NCBI GenBank assembly: GCA_938028745.1
Contig: CALIZL010000103.1
Coordinates: 1-51,421 of the forward strand
Length of the DNA stretch: 51,421 bases
Source of the DNA: an uncultured Prevotella sp.
GTDB taxonomy: Bacteria; Bacteroidota; Bacteroidia; Bacteroidales; Bacteroidaceae
Direction: 5' to 3'
The notes under the pieces are model-generated. The model did no database searches. It was not told where the DNA came from and saw nothing but the letters and a program-made list of their open reading frames with translations. Shown in pieces: positions 25,683 to 33,153 of this stretch. A program made the position numbers and the translations under genes. Position 1 is the stretch's first letter, and each line of letters begins with the position of its first letter.

Positions 25683-25757
25683 TGGGCGCTGACGGATTCG
25701 AACCGCCGACCCTCTGCTTGTAAGGCAGATGCTCTAAACCAGCTGAGCTAAGCGCCC
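25683..25757 (-). tRNA. tRNA-Val(UAC)
   Basis: The minus strand folds into a complete cloverleaf. The acceptor stem is GGGCGCT pairing with AGCGCCC, the D arm is AGCTCAGCTGG, and the anticodon stem is TCTGC/GCAGA with loop CTTACAA (anticodon TAC, reading GUA). The T-arm contains GGTTCGAATCC. The discriminator is A and CCA is not encoded. It stands alone with its own terminator. Confidence 0.96.
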
Positions 25758-25928
25758 CAATGCTCTTGTTTTTCAAAAGCGATGCAAAGGTAAGGAGTTT
25801 TCACCACACCACCAAACAAAACGCGAAAAAAATGTTTTGAACGGCCGATTTTGTGGAAAATGCGGCCGTTTTTCGCATCAAACGTAAAATAAAGCAAATC
25901 AAACAGACGGCAATAATCACTTTTTTAT

Positions 25929-25936
25929 TACATTTG
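25929..25936 (+). promoter_or_regulatory. Promoter -7 box of exported paralogue 1
   Basis: TACATTTG followed by CACCACTAACCC. The same box and the ACTAACCC-like leader recur before paralogue 2 and, without a gene, after paralogue 3. Confidence 0.65.
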
Positions 25937-25964
25937 CACCACTAACCCAAACCGAAATAAGCAA

Positions 25965-26888
25965 ATGATAAGACCCGTATATACACTTACCCTGCTGTTT
26001 TCCTTACTCACTACGGTCGGCGCAGAAAACAGAAAAACCGATGCAAGCAGCATGAGCAACGACTCGATTGCCACCAAAGCAAGTGGCACACAATTATATA
26101 TAGCGGAGGAAGACAAGACCGACTACTCGAAGTTTGCCATAAAACCCATACGCGTGGACACCATTTGGGGAGACTGGGAGATACACGCACACCAGTTTTA
26201 CGACGGCAATAAGTTCACCTACGATAAGGAAACGCACGCCGATTATGCCGTGAGGTTTAACGTATTCAAGGGTGGCAAGCCTGTGCTTAAAGGCTACAAG
26301 GTAAACTCCAAGTCGCTTATGGGTCCTAAACACATCAAAGGTTTCGAGCTGGGCCTATTCGAACAGTTCGAGATTACCCCCACATCGGTGTACATTGGCT
26401 TTGGCTATTGCGAACCCGAAACCGACAATTGCCTTGAAAGAGTGTTGGCACTGAATGCCGATGGCACGGTGCGCAAGTACGAAACGTCCATCGCCTCGGC
26501 CGAAGGAGATATAGACATGTACGTCACCGACATTTTTTGGCTTTACACCTTGTACGTAAACGAACTAAGCCAAGCTACGCCTAACGCTGCCAGCATACAG
26601 AAAGTGCTGAACAAATACTGCACAACAGACTTTGCCAAACAACTGCAAAACGAGACGTTGAAGAAGAACTTGCTCTTGGGTTCGGACCAATTCGATTACC
26701 AATGGCTGCGCTCTTTGGAGGTGCACTGGATGGACGAGAAAACAAACACGTGCATTGTTAACTACAAACGCACTGATGGTAAGGTGATTTACAAGCGCAT
26801 TCACCTGCAACTAAAACCGGAAACGGAGTACGAATACTTGGTTAGTGGCGTGTCTGATGCCACCGAAAAAGACCTGCCCGCGATGTAG
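25965..26888 (+). CDS. Exported protein, paralogue 1 of 3
   Basis: Function unknown; I do not recognise a named domain with confidence. The 307-residue protein is the first of three tandem paralogues. Shared segments are DKTDYSKF, then P(I/T)R(V/I)DT followed by GDWEIH, the pair of cysteines in CEPETDNC, YVNELSQATPNAASIQKVLNKYCT near residues 200-225, and a C-terminal VSDATEKD. It has a hydrophobic N-terminus but lacks the lipobox cysteine of the other two (LLTTVGAE instead of LLTACSG), so it is probably released to the periplasm or beyond rather than lipid-anchored. The first 20 residues diverge from paralogues 2 and 3 more than the mature part does. Confidence 0.8.
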   Translation: MIRPVYTLTLLFSLLTTVGAENRKTDASSMSNDSIATKASGTQLYIAEEDKTDYSKFAIKPIRVDTIWGDWEIHAHQFYDGNKFTYDKETHADYAVRFNVFKGGKPVLKGYKVNSKSLMGPKHIKGFELGLFEQFEITPTSVYIGFGYCEPETDNCLERVLALNADGTVRKYETSIASAEGDIDMYVTDIFWLYTLYVNELSQATPNAASIQKVLNKYCTTDFAKQLQNETLKKNLLLGSDQFDYQWLRSLEVHWMDEKTNTCIVNYKRTDGKVIYKRIHLQLKPETEYEYLVSGVSDATEKDLPAM

Positions 26889-27155
26889 AATGGCGAAGAA
26901 TGGCCTGTTGGGGCCGACGATGTATAGCGTACTTAACCCACAAAAGCATAACCATACGCATGCCGATTGCTTCAAACAACCCCGTCATTGACACGTCAGC
27001 GAAGAGCTATCGCAAAGCCTGAAAAACCTCTCCAAGCTGACAACAACAACTGAACAAAGCATCTGAAATGCTCGATTATTTGGTAGAAAAGTCCTTTTTC
27101 TGCGCTGTTCGCAAAATAATAAGGAGTAGATGGGCGGCGATAAGTGTTTTTTTGC
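26889..27155. other. Spacer between paralogues 1 and 2
   Basis: No gene. From about 27066 to 27150 it aligns with 28292-28375 after paralogue 2 (shared AAATGCTCGATTAT, then CTTTTTC, then GGCGGCGATA). This shows that the tandem duplication unit included this spacer. Confidence 0.65.
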
Positions 27156-27163
27156 TACATTTG
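27156..27163 (+). promoter_or_regulatory. Promoter -7 box of exported paralogue 2
   Basis: TACATTTG followed by CAGCACTAACCC, 29 nt before the start. Confidence 0.65.
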
Positions 27164-27191
27164 CAGCACTAACCCACATAGAAATTGACAA

Positions 27192-28154
27192 ATGAAAAAA
27201 CTCGCACTAACACTTTCCCTCATCGCCATTACTTTGTTAACGGCCTGTTCGGGAAATAAAAAAGCCGATGCAAACGGCGCAGGAAACGACTCGATTGCCG
27301 CCAAAACAGACAGTGTGCCGCTGTATGTAGAGGAAGAAGACAAGACAGACTACTCGAAGTTTGTCGTCCAACCCATTCGCATTGACACCACCGTTGGCGA
27401 TTGGGAAATACATATACGCGAATTTTACGACGGCAAGAAGTTTAAGCTTGGCAACCAAGTCTTCGCCAATTATTCTTTAAAGGTCAACATTTTTAAGGGA
27501 GGTAAGCCCGTGTTTAAAGGGCATAAGATAGACGCCAAGGCGGTTGCAGGCTCCAATTACATAAAAGGTTTCACCCTTGGGGTGCCCGAAAACGTCTTCG
27601 TTACCGAAACAACAGTGTACCTAGACCTATCGTACTGCGAACCCGAAACCGACAATTGCCAGATGTACATCTTGGCTTTTTGTGCCAACGGACAAGTAAG
27701 GAAGGTTCAAACGGCCGCAGAATCGTACGAAGGAGACATGGACGGATATGTGTTTGACGTCTACGACTTCTATGCCATGTACGTAAACGAACTTACCCAA
27801 CCACAGCCTAACAAGGCCGCCATACAGAAAGTGCTGAACAAATACTGCACAAAAGGTTTCGCACAAAAGATGCAAAGCCACACCAGTAAGAACAATCCGC
27901 TGCTTGGTTCAGGTAAGTTCGAGTTCCAATGGCTACGTTCTTTCATCGTACACAGCAAGGAGGCAGGCACAAATTCGTGCATCATACACTACCAAATACC
28001 TGGTGGAAAGAAGGTATATAAGCGTGTGCTGCTGCAAAAGAAACCCAGAACGGAGTACGATTTCATCATCTCTGGCGTGCAGGATGCCACCGAAGACGAA
28101 CTGCCCTCGATGTCGGATGGCGAAGAAGAGTATGCAGAAGACGACGAAATGTAA
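27192..28154 (+). CDS. Lipoprotein, paralogue 2 of 3
   Basis: Function unknown. The 320-residue protein has a clear lipoprotein signal (MKKLALTLSLIAITLLTAC, lipidated C19) and an acidic linker (YVEEEDKTDYSKF). It is most similar by eye to paralogue 3 in the signal peptide and in the segment YVNELTQPQPNKAAIQKVLNKYCTKGF, and to paralogue 1 in CEPETDNC. The C-terminus carries an extra acidic tail (DGEEEYAEDDEM). The central part alternates strands and loops; around residues 205-230 a helix ends in the conserved NKYC. The three genes have separate promoters, so they may be differently expressed variants of one surface or periplasmic protein. Confidence 0.85.
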   Translation: MKKLALTLSLIAITLLTACSGNKKADANGAGNDSIAAKTDSVPLYVEEEDKTDYSKFVVQPIRIDTTVGDWEIHIREFYDGKKFKLGNQVFANYSLKVNIFKGGKPVFKGHKIDAKAVAGSNYIKGFTLGVPENVFVTETTVYLDLSYCEPETDNCQMYILAFCANGQVRKVQTAAESYEGDMDGYVFDVYDFYAMYVNELTQPQPNKAAIQKVLNKYCTKGFAQKMQSHTSKNNPLLGSGKFEFQWLRSFIVHSKEAGTNSCIIHYQIPGGKKVYKRVLLQKKPRTEYDFIISGVQDATEDELPSMSDGEEEYAEDDEM

Positions 28155-28456
28155 CCTTTTCGTGGCCCAACAAGCAAGCCTATACCCGTCGGCAAAGGCC
28201 GAACCGCCTTGCACCTACACGTAGACGGGGGCGATTTTGCCGCTCGCAAGCCCAGCCTATACCCACTAAACGCAAGAGGGAAAAAGGTTTCAAATGCTCG
28301 ATTATGCAGCAAAGAAACCTTTTTCCACGTGCCGTTTGCAAAACAATCAAAGCCTAATAGGCGGCGATAGATGCCTTTATAACCCAAAAGAATTGGTTTT
28401 GGAACTATATTGCCTTATGGGCCTGTTTGCCCATATCGGGCGCAAGCATCAGTACA
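28155..28456. other. Spacer after paralogue 2
   Basis: No supported gene. It holds the 28279-28326 hairpin and the spacer block shared with 27066-27150. Confidence 0.55.
28279..28326 (+). terminator. Hairpin after paralogue 2
   Basis: GGAAAAAGGTTTC (28279-28291) is the exact reverse complement of GAAACCTTTTTCC (28314-28326), with 22 nt between. T-rich bases lie within the right arm. It probably ends the paralogue 2 transcript. Confidence 0.6.
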
Positions 28457-28589
28457 CAGCACCTTGTACTCGCACTACAAGCGTCTTGTACAGACACTAC
28501 AAGCACCTTGTACTGGCACTACAAGCATCTTGTACTCGCGCTACAAAGTATCTTGTACTCATGCTACAAAGTGCTTGTAGTGTCTGTAC
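28457..28589 (+). repeat. 22-bp tandem array before paralogue 3
   Basis: Four 22-nt units start at 28457, 28479, 28501 and 28523, then a 23-nt unit at 28545. Each reads AAGCACCTTGTACT or close, then a variable CGCACTAC. The sixth segment (28568-28589) is reversed: 28571-28591 is the exact reverse complement of 28486-28506, a 21-bp inverted repeat. The array is unrelated at sequence level to the family 1 arrays despite the same period. Confidence 0.9.
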
Positions 28590-28726
28590 AAATAACTTTT
28601 CGCGGCACTGCAAATGCTGTTGTGTTGATACATGGATGGCAAAGTGGGGTATGCTAACCCACTTTCTAAACTCAATTCCTTCTAACTATATATTGCCTTG
28701 CTGCACCAACCCGCATGGAGATAACA

Positions 28727-29689
28727 ATGAAAAAACTTACCTTTACCCTTTCGCTCATCGCAATTGCCCTGCTAACGGGCTGTTCGGGAAATAAAAAAGC
28801 CAATGCAAACAGCACTGGCAACGACTCGGTTAGCGCAAAAACAGACAGCGTACAGCCGTATGTAGAGGAAGAAGACACAACCGACTACTCGAAGTTTGCT
28901 AACCCACCCACGCGCATAGACACCACTGTTGGCGATTGGGAAATACATGTACGCGAGTTTTATGAGGGTAAGAAGATTGATTATCCAGAGATATACATGT
29001 CCTATACTTCTTTGAAGGTGAACATCTATAAAGCAGGTAAACCCCTATTTAAAAACTACAAGCTAAACCTTAAATCTCTTGTAGGCAAAGACATCAACAG
29101 CAGCTTCACCCTCACTGCGCCCCAAGAAGTTTACGTAACCCCAACAACAGTGTACCTAAGCCTATCGTATTGCGATGAAATTATCGCCAAAGACTATACA
29201 TACACCTTGGCCTTTTGTGCCAACGGACAAACGAGAAAGGTTGAAATAACCAACGAATCGTACGAAGGAGAATACAACGGGTATGTATTTGACCTCTATA
29301 ACTTCTATGCCATGTACGTAAACGAGCTTGCTCAACCACAACCTAACCCTGCCGCCATACGCCAAGTGCTGAATAAATACTGCACAAAAGGTTTCACACA
29401 AAAGATGCAAAGCCAGACAATCAAGAATAATCCGTTGCTTGGTTCGGGCAAGTTCCAGTCCCAATGGCTACGTACTTTCGCCGTACACAGCAAGATAACC
29501 AAAACCAATGCGTGCTTAATACACTATCAAACACCTGGCGGAAAGAAGGTGTATAAACTGCTACAATTGCAAAAGAAACCCAAATCAGAGAACGATTTCC
29601 TCATCGATGGCGTATCGAATGCCACCGAAAACGACCGCCCCGTGATGGATTATGACGACGAAACATTTGTAACAGACAACGAAATATAA
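28727..29689 (+). CDS. Lipoprotein, paralogue 3 of 3
   Basis: Function unknown. The 320-residue protein starts at MKKLTFTLSL (28727, preferred over 28715 by comparison with paralogue 2), with lipobox LLTGC and lipidated C19. It shares EEDTTDYSKF, DTTVGDWEIH, YVNELAQPQPNPAAI and LNKYCTKGFTQKMQS with its neighbours. The CEPETDNC cysteine pair is changed to YCDEIIAKDY, losing one cysteine. Its upstream region keeps the CACCAACCC leader but the -7 box is degraded (no TAnnTTTG), and a 22-bp array with an inverted repeat has been inserted or has expanded upstream. Expression may therefore differ from the other two. Confidence 0.84.
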   Translation: MKKLTFTLSLIAIALLTGCSGNKKANANSTGNDSVSAKTDSVQPYVEEEDTTDYSKFANPPTRIDTTVGDWEIHVREFYEGKKIDYPEIYMSYTSLKVNIYKAGKPLFKNYKLNLKSLVGKDINSSFTLTAPQEVYVTPTTVYLSLSYCDEIIAKDYTYTLAFCANGQTRKVEITNESYEGEYNGYVFDLYNFYAMYVNELAQPQPNPAAIRQVLNKYCTKGFTQKMQSQTIKNNPLLGSGKFQSQWLRTFAVHSKITKTNACLIHYQTPGGKKVYKLLQLQKKPKSENDFLIDGVSNATENDRPVMDYDDETFVTDNEI

Positions 29690-30024
29690 GGCTTTCTTGG
29701 CGTAATAAGCAAAATTTTACTACATTTGCACACACTAGCCCACATTAAAAAGCCCCAATCAGTTTGTTAAACTGCTTATCAAATGTTTTAAGTCGTTTCC
29801 ATTACGTCCTGTTCACCTTTCGTTTGCCTGTGGGCATCTTGTCTGCCTTATTCTCTCGATGTAGTCCACTATACCTTTAATAATAAGACAGACAACATAC
29901 GCAACAATCAAACAATGTCCGCGCAGGCTCCAACGACCGATTTGAATGAAGATGAAAATGCTTACATTACACCATAGGCAACGTGTTGGGCACCGCCAAA
30001 ACAGAACGCCATAACAACATAACA
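29690..30024. other. Spacer with orphan promoter and REP relic
   Basis: No gene. It contains a promoter-plus-leader copy (29721-29728) like those before paralogues 1 and 2, and a decayed REP-like copy at 29912-29945 (ACAATGTCCG followed by GCTC, then ATTTG). Confidence 0.6.
29721..29728 (+). promoter_or_regulatory. Promoter -7 box without a paralogue behind it
   Basis: TACATTTG followed by CACACACTAGCCCACAT matches the promoter/leader of paralogues 1 and 2, but no fourth paralogue follows. It may now drive the gene at 30025, about 300 nt away. Confidence 0.55.
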
Positions 30025-32079
30025 ATGAAACTGCACAAGAAACAAGCATTGCTTTTAGCCCTACTTCTCATGCCCCTGCATGGGTTACAAACCAGCGCGC
30101 AGCCCCAATCTACGCCCTCAACGCAGCTCGCACCGACGGCAACGCCCACCTTATGGGGGGCAAACGCAAAGACATACGCGGGCCACTTGCCCGTGCATGT
30201 AGACAGCGGACGTATATATATGGAGATACCCACTGCCTGCATTGGGCGCGATGTGCTTATCAGTGCACAAATAAACCGCGGTTTCGATTTCAATGCTCAC
30301 CCCATAAAGTCGCTGGGCGTGGTGCAAATTGTTGCCCCAAATGACGAAAGCATCCTTCTAAAACCACTGAAAAACGTTGCAGAAGGCGAAATAATGGCAG
30401 TGAAAAATGCAGCCGACCGAGGCATTATACACCCTGTTTTGGGGCGCACAAAGGCAGGAGCAGCCGTCATCGACATTACCAACGAACTGCTAACGGGCAA
30501 GCAATGGTTCAGCTATCAAGAGCTGTACACCATTCGCGACATGGTTCCTGACCTATCTTCGCTCTTAGATGTAAAGGCCAACAATGGCATAACGCAGTTT
30601 CGCATAAGGCGTTATCACGGGCAACAAGCCGAAGAAGGCAACTTTTCTAGCTCGATGATTGTATTGCCTGAGGCTAGCGTTCCCTTGGAGTTAAGTTGTT
30701 GGGTACAACTTCTTCCGCAGACTTATGCCCCCATAAGGCTGGCAACAAAGGGCGTTGAAAACCTTACCGTGCCCACCGAAAGCACTTCGCCAACCGCCCA
30801 AAACAACATGCCCATCCAGCGATGGGCACTCAATCGTCCGCTAACATTCTACATCGACAGTCTGTTTCCGCCCCAATACATCGGTGCGGTAAAGGCTGGT
30901 GTGGCGGCATGGAACAAGGCGTTGGCCGATGCAGGCATACCCAACGCGCTGCAAGTTGAACAGGTTACGCCCCAAACAGACGTCATTCAACCGCGCATGT
31001 ACGTTTCTTTCGAGCTTGGTCAGCATGAAACTACGAGCGAAATGCTGTGCCACCCCCTCTCTGGCGAATTGTTACGCGGTTGGATTAACGTGGGTAAAGC
31101 CGTGTTGGAGGGCAGGAAGCTCGACTATTTCCTTTACCTACCCCACTTCGACATGCGTTTTTGGGACAAGAACAGCACCGATGCCATTGTTCAAGAAACC
31201 ATTCAAGGCAGGGTAATGGCGAAGGTGGCGAAGGTGCTGGGCATATCTTCAGAAACCGATTACGGACCAAGTGCGTTGCAACTAACCGATGCCGACAGGC
31301 GTGCTGTGGCCTATGCCTACGCCACGGCGCAAGGGAACACACCCTACGAGCAGCGTGCCGACCTGATAAAACGCCTTTCCATCAAGCCGCAAGCCGCAAG
31401 TGGTGATACGCTTGCCTTTGACAAGCGCGTGCAGATAATGGACAACGTGCTGCAACTGATGCCACAAATCGACCAAAAAGCCAACATGGCGAAGTTTAAA
31501 AAAGAACAAGGCTTTGCCCTATGGCATCTTTATCGCGATGCCGTGGGCACGTACGGCGAGCAATTGGTGGCCTTATCCGAAACTTTCTACAAGGAGAACC
31601 CAACGCCGTTGCAACGCACGGCCATGCGTTTATTGTCGAAATACATCATGCTAGCCGACAGTGGACTAGAAAGTAAGCGGATAAACGAAAACCAATTGAC
31701 CAGTAAGGGCCATGAACTAGGTATGTCCCTGGATGGCGTTTTCGGCAATTTGTTTAGTACCAACACCTTCAACATGCTGTTAAAACAAGGTACAAAGAGG
31801 GGTGGATACGACATTAACGAGCACATAGGCATACTTTGCGATGCCTTTTTCAACAACATCGAAACATCGCACATGCCCTCAAACTATCTTGCCAACCTGC
31901 AACTACGCTATATAATGGCACTGAACAAGGCGGCGAAAGATGCACACAAAGGCAGTAAACTGCAACTATGCCTACAACACAAGATAGCAACCACGCGCAC
32001 AATGCTGGCAACGATGGCACAAAAATGCAACTCGAACGAGGGAAAAGCGTGGTACAAGCTGTTGCAAAATAGGCGTTAG
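30025..32079 (+). CDS. Degenerate DUF4953/DUF5117-like metalloprotease relative
   Basis: The 684-residue exported protein (signal peptide to about residue 27, ending TSAQ) resembles the large Bacteroidetes zinc proteases with DUF5118/DUF5117/DUF4953 domains. N-terminal segments IPTACIGRDVLISAQINRG and LNRPLTFYID, with PPQYIGAVKAGVAAWNKAL, match that architecture. Where those enzymes have the zinc helix (HExGHTLGL), this protein reads QETIQGRVMAKVAKVLGIS: the two histidines are missing (Q in both places), although the glutamate and the following VLG remain. The C-terminal part is also shorter than in typical members of about 800 residues. It is probably not a zinc peptidase. The start at MKLHKKQA (30025) is chosen over 29983 for the signal peptide. 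Confidence 0.75.
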   Translation: MKLHKKQALLLALLLMPLHGLQTSAQPQSTPSTQLAPTATPTLWGANAKTYAGHLPVHVDSGRIYMEIPTACIGRDVLISAQINRGFDFNAHPIKSLGVVQIVAPNDESILLKPLKNVAEGEIMAVKNAADRGIIHPVLGRTKAGAAVIDITNELLTGKQWFSYQELYTIRDMVPDLSSLLDVKANNGITQFRIRRYHGQQAEEGNFSSSMIVLPEASVPLELSCWVQLLPQTYAPIRLATKGVENLTVPTESTSPTAQNNMPIQRWALNRPLTFYIDSLFPPQYIGAVKAGVAAWNKALADAGIPNALQVEQVTPQTDVIQPRMYVSFELGQHETTSEMLCHPLSGELLRGWINVGKAVLEGRKLDYFLYLPHFDMRFWDKNSTDAIVQETIQGRVMAKVAKVLGISSETDYGPSALQLTDADRRAVAYAYATAQGNTPYEQRADLIKRLSIKPQAASGDTLAFDKRVQIMDNVLQLMPQIDQKANMAKFKKEQGFALWHLYRDAVGTYGEQLVALSETFYKENPTPLQRTAMRLLSKYIMLADSGLESKRINENQLTSKGHELGMSLDGVFGNLFSTNTFNMLLKQGTKRGGYDINEHIGILCDAFFNNIETSHMPSNYLANLQLRYIMALNKAAKDAHKGSKLQLCLQHKIATTRTMLATMAQKCNSNEGKAWYKLLQNRR

Positions 32080-32223
32080 CATAGTAGTATTTGGTGAACG
32101 TCCTTTACAAGTCAACTTGTGTCCACCGCTCCATTCCAAAGAAAAACCCAATACAAGAAAAGCTTTTAAATGTTGGGACTTGCTGGTTTAAAATCGGGTA
32201 CGAGTGCCCCCATGCCCTCCTCA

Positions 32224-32799
32224 TTAAAAGAAAGACTTGTCCATAAGCGGTTTCAACACATCTTCGTACAAAGCTTTTCTGTCTATTATCTCTCTAAATT
32301 CATCGCCCACTTTCTGAAACGGAGGGATAATACAGATAATGTAAGCACAGCCATCTATAAAGTATGGCACGGCATACAAGGGTGCTTTGCATTCTTCAAC
32401 CATGAATTGTTCTGTCTTAAAAGCACTGATGCTCCACCTCGTTTCGGCAGACTTGAAGGCCATGACGCTTATTACATCTTTCTCCACGCCGTCTTTAAGC
32501 AGCCACACATCCTTTACCGTAACCCAAAGAGCGTGGCTCTGCCAATTAGCATTCATGCCTTTCATCACAGCTTTTATCAGCCATGTATTGCCTTTGTTTT
32601 TGTGTCTGCCGGTAAAAGCCTTGCCCGTCCATCGCAGGGTGTCGGCGTTCTCAACAGACAGCACACGATAACTTGGCGTATTGGCCGCTCTTACGGAGTC
32701 TATCTGCTGTATCGTGTCTGTTGGAGTCGCCACGGTTTGTGCTTTGCAATTGCAAAACATACCCATTAGGCATATAATTTGTAACGCTAATCTCTGCAT
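32224..32799 (-). CDS. Secreted protein of unknown function
   Basis: I do not recognise it. The 191-residue protein has an N-terminal hydrophobic signal with two cysteines (CLMGMFCNCKAQ), cleaved near residue 20 or lipidated at C16 or C18. The mature part is soluble with paired aromatic/strand segments (SHALWVTVKDVWLLKD and ISAFKTEQFMVEECKAPLYAVPYFIDGCAYIICIIPPF). The minus strand is preferred over the longer plus-strand frame (32170-32769) because of the signal peptide, the promoter-like box at 32823-32830 and the balanced composition. It faces the 30025 gene tail to tail. Confidence 0.7.
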   Translation of the reverse strand: MQRLALQIICLMGMFCNCKAQTVATPTDTIQQIDSVRAANTPSYRVLSVENADTLRWTGKAFTGRHKNKGNTWLIKAVMKGMNANWQSHALWVTVKDVWLLKDGVEKDVISVMAFKSAETRWSISAFKTEQFMVEECKAPLYAVPYFIDGCAYIICIIPPFQKVGDEFREIIDRKALYEDVLKPLMDKSFF

Positions 32800-32822
32800 A
32801 ATTTTAGATTATTATTTTGCTG

Positions 32823-32830
32823 TAAAGGTA
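32823..32830 (-). promoter_or_regulatory. Promoter-like box of the 32.8-kb secreted gene
   Basis: TACCTTTA on the minus strand is one base off TAnnTTTG and lies 24 nt before the start. Confidence 0.4.
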
Positions 32831-33006
32831 GCGTTTTTTCGGTTTTCCACTCACCATTATGCCTTAATTATCCTTAATTGTAGGGGGTTGTAAGTTGACG
32901 AGTAAACGCGTTGACGAGTTGACAAGAGCGAGATTGGGCGCGTGGTTGTTTTCTTTTACGAAACAAATTAAACGCTTGCATTGGCGGTTATCAATGATAA
33001 AAAGTG

Positions 33007-33014
33007 TAAATTTG
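33007..33014 (+). promoter_or_regulatory. Promoter -7 box of the envelope gene run
   Basis: TAAATTTG followed by C matches TAnnTTTG, with a TTGG about 20 nt upstream. Confidence 0.5.
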
Positions 33015-33153
33015 CATAAAATTACGAACCGACACCGCGTTTTAGAACAATGCGCAGACGTGTTCCATGCGGCATACAAGCAGGTCTGAACAAGCTGTTG
33101 CGCGCCTATTTGTGGCAATATACACATATAAAGAAAAAAGGAACTAAAAAGAA

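Larger units (their letters stand above)
32800..33153. other. Divergent intergenic stretch
   Basis: It contains a GTTGACGAG-type degenerate tract at 32891-32928, the promoter at 33007-33014 and a leader of about 130 nt for the envelope gene run. No gene is seen. Confidence 0.55.

Noticed and set aside
32170..32769. 199-codon plus-strand frame as a gene
   Set aside because: It is antisense to a 191-codon frame that has a signal peptide and an upstream promoter box. The plus-strand product has no signal or recognisable motif.
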